Shown piece by piece: positions 1 to 7,716 of a stretch of 13,790 nucleotides of DNA (its first letter is position 1; each line of letters starts with the position of its first letter). The notes beneath the pieces are model-generated. The model made no database searches and was not told the origin of the DNA. It was given only the letters and a program-made list of their open reading frames with translations. The stretch is from Bacteroidales bacterium (GTDB lineage: Bacteria; Bacteroidota; Bacteroidia; Bacteroidales; ML635J-15): contig JAGOEF010000020.1 in NCBI GenBank assembly GCA_017997855.1, positions 1 to 13,790 of the forward strand, written 5' to 3'. Position numbers and translations under genes: made by a program.

Positions 1-1
1 A

Positions 2-1075
2 CGGGGCGGACAAATACTCAACATGCGGAACAGGCTTTCCGAAAACTCTTCGCTCGATAATCCCTGGGATCCGTTTCACAACAACAGCGACGAATCGTTT
101 GTACCGGTTCCCGAAACAGATGCCTTACACTACATGTATCGGTTCAATCAAAACCGCGAAGTGTACTATTTCCTGCTTCAGCAAGGTCTTGCCGATGCAG
201 AGAACGATAATGCAGGCTTCCGTAAGTTTTTCCAGATTGCAGGCTCTGATGCCCACGGTTCATTTAATTTTTCGAATACCGATTTTACCATGGGTGTTTA
301 TGGTTCGGTCAATGACAATGCATTTGGCAAATTTTCCACCCTGGTTTACTGCCCCAACGGTATGGGCGAAAATGCCGAGAATGTTCTCGATGCATTAAAC
401 AAGGGCAGGGCAGTGCTTAGCGAAGGACCTATCGCCAGCATTTCGCTCGACAACTATGCTACCAACAACAGCCTCCTTACGGGCGATGATGCAGTCATCG
501 GAATCAATCAGGCAGATGACTGGATACTGAATTACCAGTGGGTAAGCTCTGGCCTGTTTGGCGATATTGAATACATAAAACTTATTGTCGGCACCAAGGA
601 TGCCATCACCGAAACCTTGCTTGACCCCGATGATAACGATATCCTTCTCACTGATATTATTAATACCTGTCTGGGAGCGAATTATAACTCCGGCTATTTC
701 TTCATTGCAGCCGAGTTGAAAACAACCAAGGAACCTGCCAACGAATACGATCACATGCAGGGAAGCTTCTATGCCTACACCAACCCCATCTGGATACAGC
801 TCGAAGACAACAGCTTCGTTGCCTCCGCCAGCCTGTCGGGTATGCTGTTATACCCCAATCCTGCCATAGATTTCATTACCCTTGCCTTTGGCGATAACGA
901 CAGCGAAGAATATGAAGTCAGCATTTACAATATTAGTGATGAGTTGGTTTACTGTGAAAAAAACAAAAGAAACCACTCCAAAATTCACATCGGTTCGTTG
1001 AAAAACGGTATGTATACAGTAAAATTTAAATCAAAGCATTCAATAAAAAAACAGAAGTTGGTTGTTCAGCGATAG
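2..1075 (+). CDS. PHP-type metallophosphoesterase with T9SS sorting tail (5' partial)
   Basis: The reading frame is open back to base 2, so this is the 3' part of a longer gene; the first in-frame ATG (base 23) is probably internal. Counting from that Met, a G-S-D-A-H-G motif at residues 74-79 resembles the late metal-binding Asp/His motif of PHP-domain phosphoesterases (CehA/McbA-like). It is followed by an A-L-N-K-G-R segment and S-E-G-P (about 124-136), the usual end of that domain. A beta-rich linker follows. From about residue 272 a type A T9SS C-terminal domain begins with the typical Y-P-N-P (277-280) and ends in K-Q-K-L-V-V-Q-R. Inference: a protein secreted across the outer membrane by type IX secretion, which removes the tail. 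Substrate unknown; the N-terminal signal peptide and most metal ligands lie outside the window. It is convergent with the next gene, with 13 bases between the stops. Confidence 0.8.
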   Translation, partial: RGGQILNMRNRLSENSSLDNPWDPFHNNSDESFVPVPETDALHYMYRFNQNREVYYFLLQQGLADAENDNAGFRKFFQIAGSDAHGSFNFSNTDFTMGVYGSVNDNAFGKFSTLVYCPNGMGENAENVLDALNKGRAVLSEGPIASISLDNYATNNSLLTGDDAVIGINQADDWILNYQWVSSGLFGDIEYIKLIVGTKDAITETLLDPDDNDILLTDIINTCLGANYNSGYFFIAAELKTTKEPANEYDHMQGSFYAYTNPIWIQLEDNSFVASASLSGMLLYPNPAIDFITLAFGDNDSEEYEVSIYNISDELVYCEKNKRNHSKIHIGSLKNGMYTVKFKSKHSIKKQKLVVQR

Positions 1076-1080
1076 TAGAA

Positions 1081-1102
1081 GCTGTTTTTCAAAAAACGTA
1101 GC
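1081..1102. terminator. Possible bidirectional AT-rich terminator hairpin
   Basis: GTTTT(T) at 1084-1089 pairs with (A)AAAAC at 1092-1097, and an outer GCT/AGC pair (1081-1083 with 1100-1102) is separated by a GT bulge. It lies between two convergent genes and overlaps the stop codon of the minus-strand one. The stem has little GC, so this is a weak call. Confidence 0.3.
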
Positions 1103-1583
1103 GCACACCCAGGGCAAATTGTGCAATGAAATCCTCTCCCGGCTGATTATATAAACCGAACTCAGGACGGGCGTCAATGGTTAAGCGTAATGGGGCATAT
1201 AAAAAACTAAATTCAATACCGGCATTTATTCCAGCTGAAACGTAGAATCCTCCATCTCCAAAATCGTGATAGCCAATGCTATAATCCCAGTAGCCTGCTG
1301 ACAAACCTGGCCCCAGATACCAACTCAGTTTATCGCCCAGTAAAAACCGCCATTGGTGCAACACACACACACCGGACTTTGTATAGGTTTTGTCGAAATA
1401 TACCCCGAGATCAGCTTCGATGCGTCGCAAAAAACGATACTCGTGCTGTAAACTTGCTTCGAGTAAGGGGCCCTTGGCATATCCCAAACGCACACCAATG
1501 GTATTTTCGTGAGTCTGGCTTTGCAAATTAACTGTCGAAAGCAGTAACAACGCAATTATAAGTATAAACCTTGATGTAGTCAT
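1089..1583 (-). CDS. Outer-membrane beta-barrel protein, small
   Basis: 164 residues from the chosen ATG. The N-terminus is a signal peptide: Thr-Thr-Ser-Arg, then a hydrophobic run Phe-Ile-Leu-Ile-Ile-Ala-Leu-Leu-Leu-Leu, with cleavage likely near Leu-Gln-Ser-Gln. The mature part alternates polar and hydrophobic residues with many Gly and aromatic residues (short amphipathic strands) and ends in Val-Arg-Tyr-Val-Phe, the terminal aromatic typical of BamA-assembled barrels. An upstream in-frame ATG at 1619 would add 12 residues before the signal peptide, but it lies beyond the -7 promoter element at 1589-1596, so I chose 1583. It resembles generic eight-strand-type porin-like or OmpW/OmpX-sized proteins, but no specific family could be named. 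Function unknown. Monocistronic, convergent with the gene before it and divergent from the YitT gene. Confidence 0.75.
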   Translation of the reverse strand: MTTSRFILIIALLLLSTVNLQSQTHENTIGVRLGYAKGPLLEASLQHEYRFLRRIEADLGVYFDKTYTKSGVCVLHQWRFLLGDKLSWYLGPGLSAGYWDYSIGYHDFGDGGFYVSAGINAGIEFSFLYAPLRLTIDARPEFGLYNQPGEDFIAQFALGVRYVF

Positions 1584-1588
1584 CAATA

Positions 1589-1620
1589 CAAAAATAAGAA
1601 AAACCCTGAGTATTCCCAAA
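1589..1620 (-). promoter_or_regulatory. Bacteroidota promoter for the beta-barrel gene (leaderless arrangement)
   Basis: On the minus strand TTTG (1617-1620) is followed after 20 bases by TATTTTTG (1589-1596), an exact TAnnTTTG match. Only five bases separate it from the ATG at 1583-1581, so the transcript should begin at or next to the start codon. Confidence 0.65.
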
Positions 1621-1677
1621 AAGTATTATTAATTGTACATTAACCCATTGCATCCATCTATCATGTTATTAAACAAT

Positions 1678-1708
1678 TTTGCCATTTTCATCAGGCATAG
1701 TATTTTTG
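1678..1708 (+). promoter_or_regulatory. Bacteroidota promoter for the YitT-family gene
   Basis: TTTG at 1678-1681, a 19-base spacer and TATTTTTG at 1701-1708 match the primary sigma factor consensus of this phylum. Transcription would begin near 1713, giving a leader of about 20 bases before the ATG at 1734. It is back-to-back with the minus-strand promoter at 1589-1620. Confidence 0.7.
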
Positions 1709-1733
1709 CCGGCTCATTTTTAAAACACTGATT

Positions 1734-2621
1734 ATGACATTTTTAACTAAGGAGAAATTCTTATCGGCCAAATGGTTCAAGGCTGTGATACTAATTCTCA
1801 CCGGTACATTCATTATGGCTGCAGGCTTTGTATTCTTTATTTCGCCCTATAAAATGGCTCCTGGCGGGGTTTACGGAATTGCCATTGTTCTTCACCATCT
1901 GCTGGGATTCCCTACCGGTATTACAGCCCTGGCAATCGACATACCATTAACACTCATCGGAATTAAAATCCTTGGGCCTCGTTTTGGATGGAAAACCGTG
2001 CTGGGATTTGTCTCTCTCGCCATTTTCGTCGATTTGCTCAGTCTATGGTGGGGCGATGCGCCATTAGTAGAAAACGACGCACTGTTATCTGCCATTTTCG
2101 GCGGAGTGCTTGTTGGCGTAGGACTGGGTCTGGTCTTCAAATCGAAAGCCACTTCGGGTGGTTCCGACATCATTGCAATGATTCTCGCTAAATACACCAA
2201 ATTGCCCATCGGACAATTGCTTATCTATGTTGATTCAGCCATTGTGCTTGTCGGCCTGATTGCTTTTGGGGACTGGAAAATACCCCTGTACTCCTGGATT
2301 GTTATATATATTACAGGGCACGTAATCGACTTAATTGTCGAAGGGGTTAACTACGATAAAAGCCTGTTTATCATCTCTGATAAATACGAAGAAATCCGAA
2401 GTAAAATACTCGATGATCTGAAGCGTGGCGGAACATTTATTTCGGGAAAAGGAATGTATGGCAACGAAGAGCGTTCAATCATTTTCACTGTGGTAAGCCG
2501 CCGCGAACTTGCCATGCTCAAAGACTTCATCAAAGAAATCGACCCGAACGCATTTCTAACCGTAATCGATACACGCGAAATTCTTGGAAAAGGATTCAAA
2601 TCGCTGAAAGACGAGAATTAA
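1734..2621 (+). CDS. YitT family membrane protein (DUF161 + DUF2179)
   Basis: 295 residues, normal length for the YitT/YpjC/YqfU family. The first ~200 residues form about five to six membrane segments, with two internally similar Gly-rich motifs: A-P-G-G-V-Y-G-I-A (42-50) and T-S-G-G-S-D-I-I-A (140-148), the hallmark of the duplicated DUF161 half. From about residue 207 the cytoplasmic DUF2179 domain follows (N-Y-D-K-S-L-F-I-I-S, then R-G-G-T-F-I-S-G-K-G-M-Y, ending I-D-T-R-E-I-L-G-K-G-F). This domain has a PII-like fold in solved relatives. The biochemical role of the family is not settled; transport of a small solute has been suggested. The start is supported by the promoter ending about 25 bases upstream; no SD is visible. 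Transcribed alone. Confidence 0.92.
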   Translation: MTFLTKEKFLSAKWFKAVILILTGTFIMAAGFVFFISPYKMAPGGVYGIAIVLHHLLGFPTGITALAIDIPLTLIGIKILGPRFGWKTVLGFVSLAIFVDLLSLWWGDAPLVENDALLSAIFGGVLVGVGLGLVFKSKATSGGSDIIAMILAKYTKLPIGQLLIYVDSAIVLVGLIAFGDWKIPLYSWIVIYITGHVIDLIVEGVNYDKSLFIISDKYEEIRSKILDDLKRGGTFISGKGMYGNEERSIIFTVVSRRELAMLKDFIKEIDPNAFLTVIDTREILGKGFKSLKDEN

Positions 2622-2713
2622 AGGCATTACCACAAACAAAGTGGCAATACAAGCCGGGGCTTTTCTATGTAATGGTATGTTCTATAACCTTACCCGGAAT
2701 TTTGTAACAGGCC

Positions 2714-2744
2714 TTTTATAATTCAAAGCTTTTCGTTAAGTTTG
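2714..2744 (+). promoter_or_regulatory. Probable promoter for the aminotransferase-led gene series
   Basis: TAAGTTTG at 2737-2744 is an exact TAnnTTTG -7 element, 19 bases after TTTT at 2714-2717, a degenerate -33 element. The leader would be about 15 bases to the ATG at 2764. Confidence 0.5.
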
Positions 2745-2763
2745 TAGTCAAACTATATGCACT

Positions 2764-4092
2764 ATGAGTAAGACTTTGATTGACCGTAAACTCGTCGATG
2801 AAAAAATAACCGCAGCAGGCTTAAGCAATCTCGGTAAAGCCACCATACGCGAAATTGTCGGTTTGGTAAACGTACTTCAGCAGGAAACCGGCGTAAAATA
2901 CATGCGCATGGAAATGGGTGTGCCGGGCTTAAAACCCTCCGACATCGGCACCAATGCTGAAATTGATGCCCTGCATAAAGGGGTTGCTGCCGACTACCCC
3001 ATGGTTGATGGACTGAAAGAACTCAAAGAAGAATCGTCGAGGTTTGTAAAAAACTTCATGAACATCGAAATTTCTCCCACAGGTTGCATTCCTACGGTGG
3101 GCAGCATGCAGGGCGGATATGCCACGTTCCTGATTAATGGCTTTCTCGATCCCGCCAAAGACACCGCCTTATTTATCGACCCCGGGTTTCCTGTGCAGAA
3201 GCAACAATTCAGGGTACTGGGGCAAAAATTCGAAAGCTTCGACGTGTATCATTACAGGGGCGAAAAACTTCATGATAAACTAAAATCCTACCTCGAAAAA
3301 GGAAACATCAATTCCATAATCTATTCAAACCCAAACAATCCTGCGTGGTTCTGCCTTACCGAAGAAGAACTTAAGATTATCGGTGACCTCTGCAATCAAT
3401 ACGACGTGATTGCGGTTGAGGACCTGGCCTACTTTGCCATGGATTTCAGGCGCGACATGTCAAAACCCGGGCAGCCACCCTATCAACTGAGTGTGGCCAA
3501 CTTCACAAACAATTATGTGTTACTCATTTCAGGATCAAAAGCATTCAGTTATGCAGGCCAGCGCATTGCCGTTGTGTGTATTTCTGATGCCATCTACAAC
3601 CGCTCTTATCCTGAACTAAAGAAACGTTTCGGCACCGAAAAATATGGCTATACTTTTGTGTTGCGCATTATCTATTCGCTGTCGTCGGGCGCAGGACATT
3701 CGGCACAATATGCACTGGCTGCCATGTTTAAAGCCGCCAACGAAGGCCGTTTCAATTTTGTGGAAGAAGTTCGCGAATACGGTGAGCGCGCTGCCATCAT
3801 GAAAAAGTTGTTTTTAAAGGCCGGATTTACCATTGTTTACGACAAAGACCTCGACGAAGACCTGGCCGATGGCTTCTACTTCACGGTTCAATATCCAGGC
3901 CTTACCGGTCACGAATTACTTAAAGAGCTACTGGCATTCGGGATTTCAGCGATTACCCTCGAGAACACGGGAAGCGAACAAATTCACGCCTTACGTGCCT
4001 GTGTGTCGCAAATAAAACCCCAAATGGCCGAAGAGCTCGAACGCAGACTCAACTTGTTTGCCGCTGCACGGCAACACGCGGTTGTGCAATAA
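2764..4092 (+). CDS. PLP-dependent aminotransferase, class I/II (fold type I)
   Basis: 442 residues, full length for the family. Fold type I landmarks are in order: M-G-V-P-G at 51-55; Y-P-M-V-D-G (78-83), corresponding to the Y-x-x-x-x-G substrate/cofactor region; S-N-P-N-N-P (188-193) with the Asn that contacts the PLP ring; E-D-L-A-Y (219-223) with the Asp that pairs with the pyridine nitrogen; and S-G-S-K-A-F-S-Y-A-G-Q-R (256-267) carrying the Schiff-base Lys259 and a phosphate-binding Arg267. An Arg in the last 40 residues (R-A-C-V-S) may bind the substrate carboxylate. It transfers an amino group between an amino acid and a 2-oxo acid; the substrate cannot be read from sequence. No SD upstream. 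It heads a compact series; the HD-domain gene starts 9 bases after its stop. Confidence 0.92.
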   Translation: MSKTLIDRKLVDEKITAAGLSNLGKATIREIVGLVNVLQQETGVKYMRMEMGVPGLKPSDIGTNAEIDALHKGVAADYPMVDGLKELKEESSRFVKNFMNIEISPTGCIPTVGSMQGGYATFLINGFLDPAKDTALFIDPGFPVQKQQFRVLGQKFESFDVYHYRGEKLHDKLKSYLEKGNINSIIYSNPNNPAWFCLTEEELKIIGDLCNQYDVIAVEDLAYFAMDFRRDMSKPGQPPYQLSVANFTNNYVLLISGSKAFSYAGQRIAVVCISDAIYNRSYPELKKRFGTEKYGYTFVLRIIYSLSSGAGHSAQYALAAMFKAANEGRFNFVEEVREYGERAAIMKKLFLKAGFTIVYDKDLDEDLADGFYFTVQYPGLTGHELLKELLAFGISAITLENTGSEQIHALRACVSQIKPQMAEELERRLNLFAAARQHAVVQ

Positions 4093-4101
4093 TTACACGT
4101 A

Positions 4102-4896
4102 ATGGAAGTTTCTTCACGTTGCACCGAAATCACGGCATGGTTTCGCAATTACTCAGCAAGTCATCTCACCGGAGATTTTGATGCCGATGCCAATATTGAG
4201 CTTAAATCGAAGCATAGCCTGAGGGTTGCAACGCTCGCATCCGAAATTGCCCGAAGTCTGGGTTTATCGCCTGCCGAAATTGAACTCGCCTATATGTGCG
4301 GATTGCTGCATGATATAGGCCGGTTCCGACAGTTCAAACTCTACGGCAGTTTTATTGATAACGAAAGCACCTATCACGGCAGTATTGGTGCCGAAGTATT
4401 CGACTCCACTCCTGTCCCGGGAATTGAAAACCCTGACGAAAAGGCGGTTATCAGGGCTGCCATTGTGAATCACGGTTTACTAAGGGTAAACCCGGGCCTG
4501 AGTGATAGGGAACATTATTTCTGCAACATAACCCGTGATGCCGACAAAGCCGACATATTTAAAATCGTCACCGAATACTACCTGCAAACCCAATCGAGAA
4601 ACCCGGTAATCGAGTTGGGACTTACACCTGACGGTGATATCAGCCCCGACGTATTACGAAGTTTTCACGAGGCTAGTGTGGTAAACAAAGCAGACATGAA
4701 AAGCCTTGACGACTTCAGAATTCTTCAGCTCAGCTGGATTTTCGATATCAATTTCGAAATAACCCTGAAGCAGATAATCAATGCCGGATACACCGATATT
4801 ATCATCAGCAGTATCAGCAACAAACAGCATATTGCAGGAATAAAAGATAAAATTCAGGAAAGAGTTCATCAAATTAACCAACATGAAAGCATTTAA
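4102..4896 (+). CDS. HD-domain metal-dependent phosphohydrolase
   Basis: 264 residues. The HD signature is complete: His38 (S-K-H-S), His70-Asp71 (L-L-H-D-I-G-R), two further His at 92 (Y-H-G-S) and 124 (V-N-H-G), and a closing Asp146 in R-D-A-D-K-A-D-I-F-K-I. This H...HD...H...H...D pattern predicts a divalent-metal site, possibly binuclear, hydrolysing a phosphoester such as a nucleotide or cyclic nucleotide. The C-terminal ~110 residues are helical without a recognised domain, so this is not a full RelA/SpoT or cNMP HD-GYP protein. It starts 9 bases after the aminotransferase and its last 14 bases overlap the start of the phosphomutase gene, so the two are probably translationally coupled. 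The substrate is unknown. Confidence 0.85.
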   Translation: MEVSSRCTEITAWFRNYSASHLTGDFDADANIELKSKHSLRVATLASEIARSLGLSPAEIELAYMCGLLHDIGRFRQFKLYGSFIDNESTYHGSIGAEVFDSTPVPGIENPDEKAVIRAAIVNHGLLRVNPGLSDREHYFCNITRDADKADIFKIVTEYYLQTQSRNPVIELGLTPDGDISPDVLRSFHEASVVNKADMKSLDDFRILQLSWIFDINFEITLKQIINAGYTDIIISSISNKQHIAGIKDKIQERVHQINQHESI

Positions 4897-6229
4897 AGCA
4901 TACGATATCCGCGGGGTGTACAACCGCGATTTTGATAAGGATGACGCGTATAAAATCGGATTTTTCCTGCCGGAAGTACTGGGCGCAAGCAAGGTGCTGG
5001 TGGGTCGTGATGCCAGACTCAGTTCCGGTGAGATATTCGAAAATCTCGCCCGTGGTATATGCGATGCGGGGGCTGATGTGTACGATGCCGGATTATGCAC
5101 CACACCAAAGGTATATTTCGGAACCGGATATTTCGGATTCGATGCTTCGGTACAGATTACGGCATCGCATAACCCGAAAGACCACAACGGGATGAAAGTT
5201 TCGCAAACCGGTGCCATGCCCGTGGGTTACGACAACGGACTGAACCGAATCGAAGAACTGATGCGCACCCGGTCGCTTATTCCGGTTGCAAAAAAAGGCA
5301 AGATTTTTCAACAAAATTTCGACGATGTGTATCTCGATTTCCTCAAGAAACACATTACCCCTCTCGATGGCATGAAAGTGTGCATCGACTTGTCGAACGG
5401 TATGGCCGGTTTGTTTGCAAGGCAAATTTTTGGCGATTCCCCCATATACCTGAACGATACCATCGACGGAAGTTTTCCGGGTCACGAGCCCAATCCGCTG
5501 GAACCTGAGAATATCGAAATGCTACAGCACGCTGTACAGCATTACGGTGCCGATTTAGGAATAATTTTCGATGGCGATGCCGACCGGGTTATGTTTGTTG
5601 ATGAACATGGAAAATTCATTTCGCCTGACCTGATGATAGCCCTGCTGGGGCATTATTATGCCGACAAAGGCCTCACAGGAACCGTGGTTCAGGACATCAG
5701 AACCAGCAAGGCTGTGGGCAACTACCTCAGTAAAATGGGATTTCGGGTCGAAACATGGAAGGTGGGACGTGCTTTTGCATCGCGCAAGCTGAAAGAACTC
5801 GACGGAATATTTGGAGGTGAACTTGCCGGGCATTATTATTTCCGCGACTTTTATTATAGCGATTCCGGGTTACTGGCCTGTCTGATTCTTAGCGGAGTAT
5901 TGAAAAAGATGCATGAGCAAGGAATTACGGTTTCGCAGGCTATTGCCACAGTGTCGCAGTATATTTCGTCGGGTGAAATCAATTTCCGTATCGAAAAAAA
6001 GGCGGAGGCGATGGAAGCCGTGAAAAGACATTTCTTCGATATAGAGAAACCTATGTATTTTGCTGATTTCGACGGATACCGCCTCGATTACCAGGATTTC
6101 TGGATAAACATCAGGCCATCGAATACCGAACCCTACCTCAGATTCATTGCAGAAGCCGAAAACCTGACGCGACTGAATGAAGTAATCGGGGTTGTGAGAG
6201 AAATCTGCAACAGACCCGAATTCAGTTAA
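4883..6229 (+). CDS. Phosphomannomutase / phosphoglucomutase (alpha-D-phosphohexomutase)
   Basis: 448 residues, the usual length of ManB/AlgC-type enzymes, which interconvert hexose 6-phosphate and 1-phosphate to feed GDP-mannose or UDP-glucose synthesis. All four domain signatures are present: N-terminal Y-D-I-R-G (7-11); the catalytic phosphoserine loop T-A-S-H-N-P with Ser95; the Mg-binding loop D-G-D-A-D-R (230-235); the sugar-specificity loop G-G-E-L-A-G-H (311-317); and the phosphate-binding loop R-P-S-N-T-E-P-Y-L-R (411-420). G-G-E-x-(A/S)-G-H is the form seen in dual-specificity PMM/PGM enzymes, so substrate preference is open. Cytoplasmic. The start overlaps the end of the HD gene by 14 bases and has no SD. 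The SRAP gene follows after 11 bases. Confidence 0.94.
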   Translation: MKAFKAYDIRGVYNRDFDKDDAYKIGFFLPEVLGASKVLVGRDARLSSGEIFENLARGICDAGADVYDAGLCTTPKVYFGTGYFGFDASVQITASHNPKDHNGMKVSQTGAMPVGYDNGLNRIEELMRTRSLIPVAKKGKIFQQNFDDVYLDFLKKHITPLDGMKVCIDLSNGMAGLFARQIFGDSPIYLNDTIDGSFPGHEPNPLEPENIEMLQHAVQHYGADLGIIFDGDADRVMFVDEHGKFISPDLMIALLGHYYADKGLTGTVVQDIRTSKAVGNYLSKMGFRVETWKVGRAFASRKLKELDGIFGGELAGHYYFRDFYYSDSGLLACLILSGVLKKMHEQGITVSQAIATVSQYISSGEINFRIEKKAEAMEAVKRHFFDIEKPMYFADFDGYRLDYQDFWINIRPSNTEPYLRFIAEAENLTRLNEVIGVVREICNRPEFS

Positions 6230-6240
6230 TTCAGAATTTT

Positions 6241-7026
6241 ATGTGCGGTCGCTTTATATTGGTACAAAAACTCGAGACTATCGAAAAGCGTTTTCAGGTA
6301 ACTGCGACCGGTATCGACCATAAGGCATGCTACAATATTGGCCCGGGAATGAACAGTCTGGTAGTAACCAACGACAACCGCAGAATACTTCAGCACTTTC
6401 GGTTTGGACTTACACCGCATTGGGCCACCAAAAACATGCTACTTATAAACGCGCGTACCGAAGGGGATAAAAATACTGAAAACGACATCAATTACCATGG
6501 TAGTAAAGACATTATTAACAAGCCTGCTTTTCGTAAAGCCATTCGTTCGCAGCGATGTCTGGTAATTGCCGATGCATTTATCGAAGGCAGCACCGAAAAA
6601 GGACTTACTGATGCCCATCTGGTATTTCTGCGTAATAAAGTCAGGCCATTTGCCTTTGCAGGCATCTGGGATATCTGGAAAAACCCGGAAACAGGTGAGA
6701 TCACAAAGGGATTTGCCATAATTACAACGGTTGCAAATTCGCTGATGCAGCAAATTCCACATCACCGTTCACCGGTGATTCTGGAACTCTGGCAGGAATC
6801 TGTCTGGCTCAATTCCGACACGCCCTTATCGGATATTACAGCCATGCTGAAACCCTACAGCAGCGATAAGATGAATGCCTACAAGATTGGTCCCGAAATA
6901 AAAAAACTGCAGAACAACTATGCAGAATTACTCAATCCTATTGGAAATAATCTGATTGACGAAAGCGAAGTGCAAATCAAAGAAAGTCTGTACCGACAGG
7001 GGTTCGGCGGAAAATCCCGAAATTAA
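6241..7026 (+). CDS. SRAP-family protein (SOS response-associated, YedK/HMCES-like)
   Basis: 261 residues. Members of this family bind abasic sites in single-stranded DNA and form a protective thiazolidine crosslink through an N-terminal Cys exposed by Met removal. Here M-C-G-R-F gives Cys2 and fixes the start codon. Other family residues can be seen: L-I-N-A-R-T-E (68-74) with Asn70 and Arg72, Glu115, and a His174-His175-Arg176 ahead of S-P-V-I-L. Two motifs deviate from the common form: A-F-I-E-G (112-116) where G-F-Y-E-W is usual, and H-H-R-S-P where H-x-R-M-P is usual. Both key residues (Glu, His) are still there, so activity is plausible. The gene follows the phosphomutase by 11 bases, with no SD and no visible SOS operator. 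Confidence 0.9.
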   Translation: MCGRFILVQKLETIEKRFQVTATGIDHKACYNIGPGMNSLVVTNDNRRILQHFRFGLTPHWATKNMLLINARTEGDKNTENDINYHGSKDIINKPAFRKAIRSQRCLVIADAFIEGSTEKGLTDAHLVFLRNKVRPFAFAGIWDIWKNPETGEITKGFAIITTVANSLMQQIPHHRSPVILELWQESVWLNSDTPLSDITAMLKPYSSDKMNAYKIGPEIKKLQNNYAELLNPIGNNLIDESEVQIKESLYRQGFGGKSRN

Positions 7027-7086
7027 CATGAATGGGAAAAACATTTTCATCCCACATATTGTTACATTTACATATTAATTTGCTTC

Positions 7087-7707
7087 ATGGTTCAGCTTAC
7101 TGATTATAACCTGCCTGATATTGGGTTTGTCGAAAAGCACTCGCAAGGTGTTTTTACATGGACCCCCGATGCGGTGTATGTGGTACTGGGTCAGCGCGAC
7201 AAACCCGAGACAGCTCTTGCAGCAAATTTACCCGACGACAAAGCATTTTTCGTAACGAAACGCCCCAGTGGCGGACACAGCGTGGTGCTGACACCCAACA
7301 CACTGGTAGTGTCGATTCATGGAAAAAGTCCTGATATCACAAAAACAAAGCAATGGTTTCAGGCATGCAGCAATGCTATCTTAAACAGTTTACATCGTTG
7401 TGGCCTTGTAGATGCACGTATCAGCGGCATCAGCGATATTACAATCAATAATCGTAAAATTCTTGGTAGCAGCATGTATCGCGGCAAAGACAAAGTTTGG
7501 TGGCATGGGGTACTCAATATTTCGGAAAATCCGGCGTTCATATCGAGCTTTCTGGCACATCCTGCCACTGAACCGGACTATCGCAAGCAAAGGAATCATG
7601 AAGACTTTATCACTTCTATCGTCGCGCAAGGCTTGGCATTTAATGCTCCCGAATTCGAAAAATATTTGACCGATGAAATCAGTAATACAATAATTCCCAG
7701 TACTTAA
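7087..7707 (+). CDS. Lipoate-protein ligase A-like protein (BPL/LplA/LipB superfamily)
   Basis: 206 residues. The catalytic fold of the biotin/lipoate ligase superfamily is recognisable. R-P-S-G-G-H (59-64) stands for the R-R-x-x-G-G-G loop that binds lipoyl-AMP. N-N-R-K-I-L-G-S (121-128) carries the conserved Lys124. W-H-G-V-L (139-143) matches the H-G-(T/V)-L strand, and Y-R-K-Q-R-N-H-E-D-F (165-174) is the closing arginine-rich segment. Family proteins attach lipoate or octanoate to E2 and GcvH proteins. It is about 130 residues shorter than LplA and lacks the C-terminal accessory domain, so it may be an octanoyl/lipoyl transferase, a two-part ligase subunit or a divergent acyltransferase. 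The third Gly of the G-G-G loop is His here. The lipocalin gene begins 9 bases after the stop. Confidence 0.8.
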   Translation: MVQLTDYNLPDIGFVEKHSQGVFTWTPDAVYVVLGQRDKPETALAANLPDDKAFFVTKRPSGGHSVVLTPNTLVVSIHGKSPDITKTKQWFQACSNAILNSLHRCGLVDARISGISDITINNRKILGSSMYRGKDKVWWHGVLNISENPAFISSFLAHPATEPDYRKQRNHEDFITSIVAQGLAFNAPEFEKYLTDEISNTIIPST

Positions 7708-7716
7708 TAAAATAAA

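Noticed and set aside
395..754. Minus-strand open frame of 119 codons
   Set aside because: Lies fully inside the PHP/T9SS gene and shows no recognisable feature.
2651..2664. AAGC-CGGG-GCTT followed by four T as a terminator of the YitT gene
   Set aside because: Stem of only four base pairs and a short T run; too weak to call.
4654..5217. Minus-strand open frame of 187 codons
   Set aside because: Covers the HD gene end and phosphomutase start on the other strand; no domain or signal, and the plus-strand genes are certain.
7075..7082. TTAATTTG as a -7 element for the lipoate-ligase-like gene
   Set aside because: Second base deviates from TAnnTTTG, no TTTG at -33, and it would be only four bases from the ATG.
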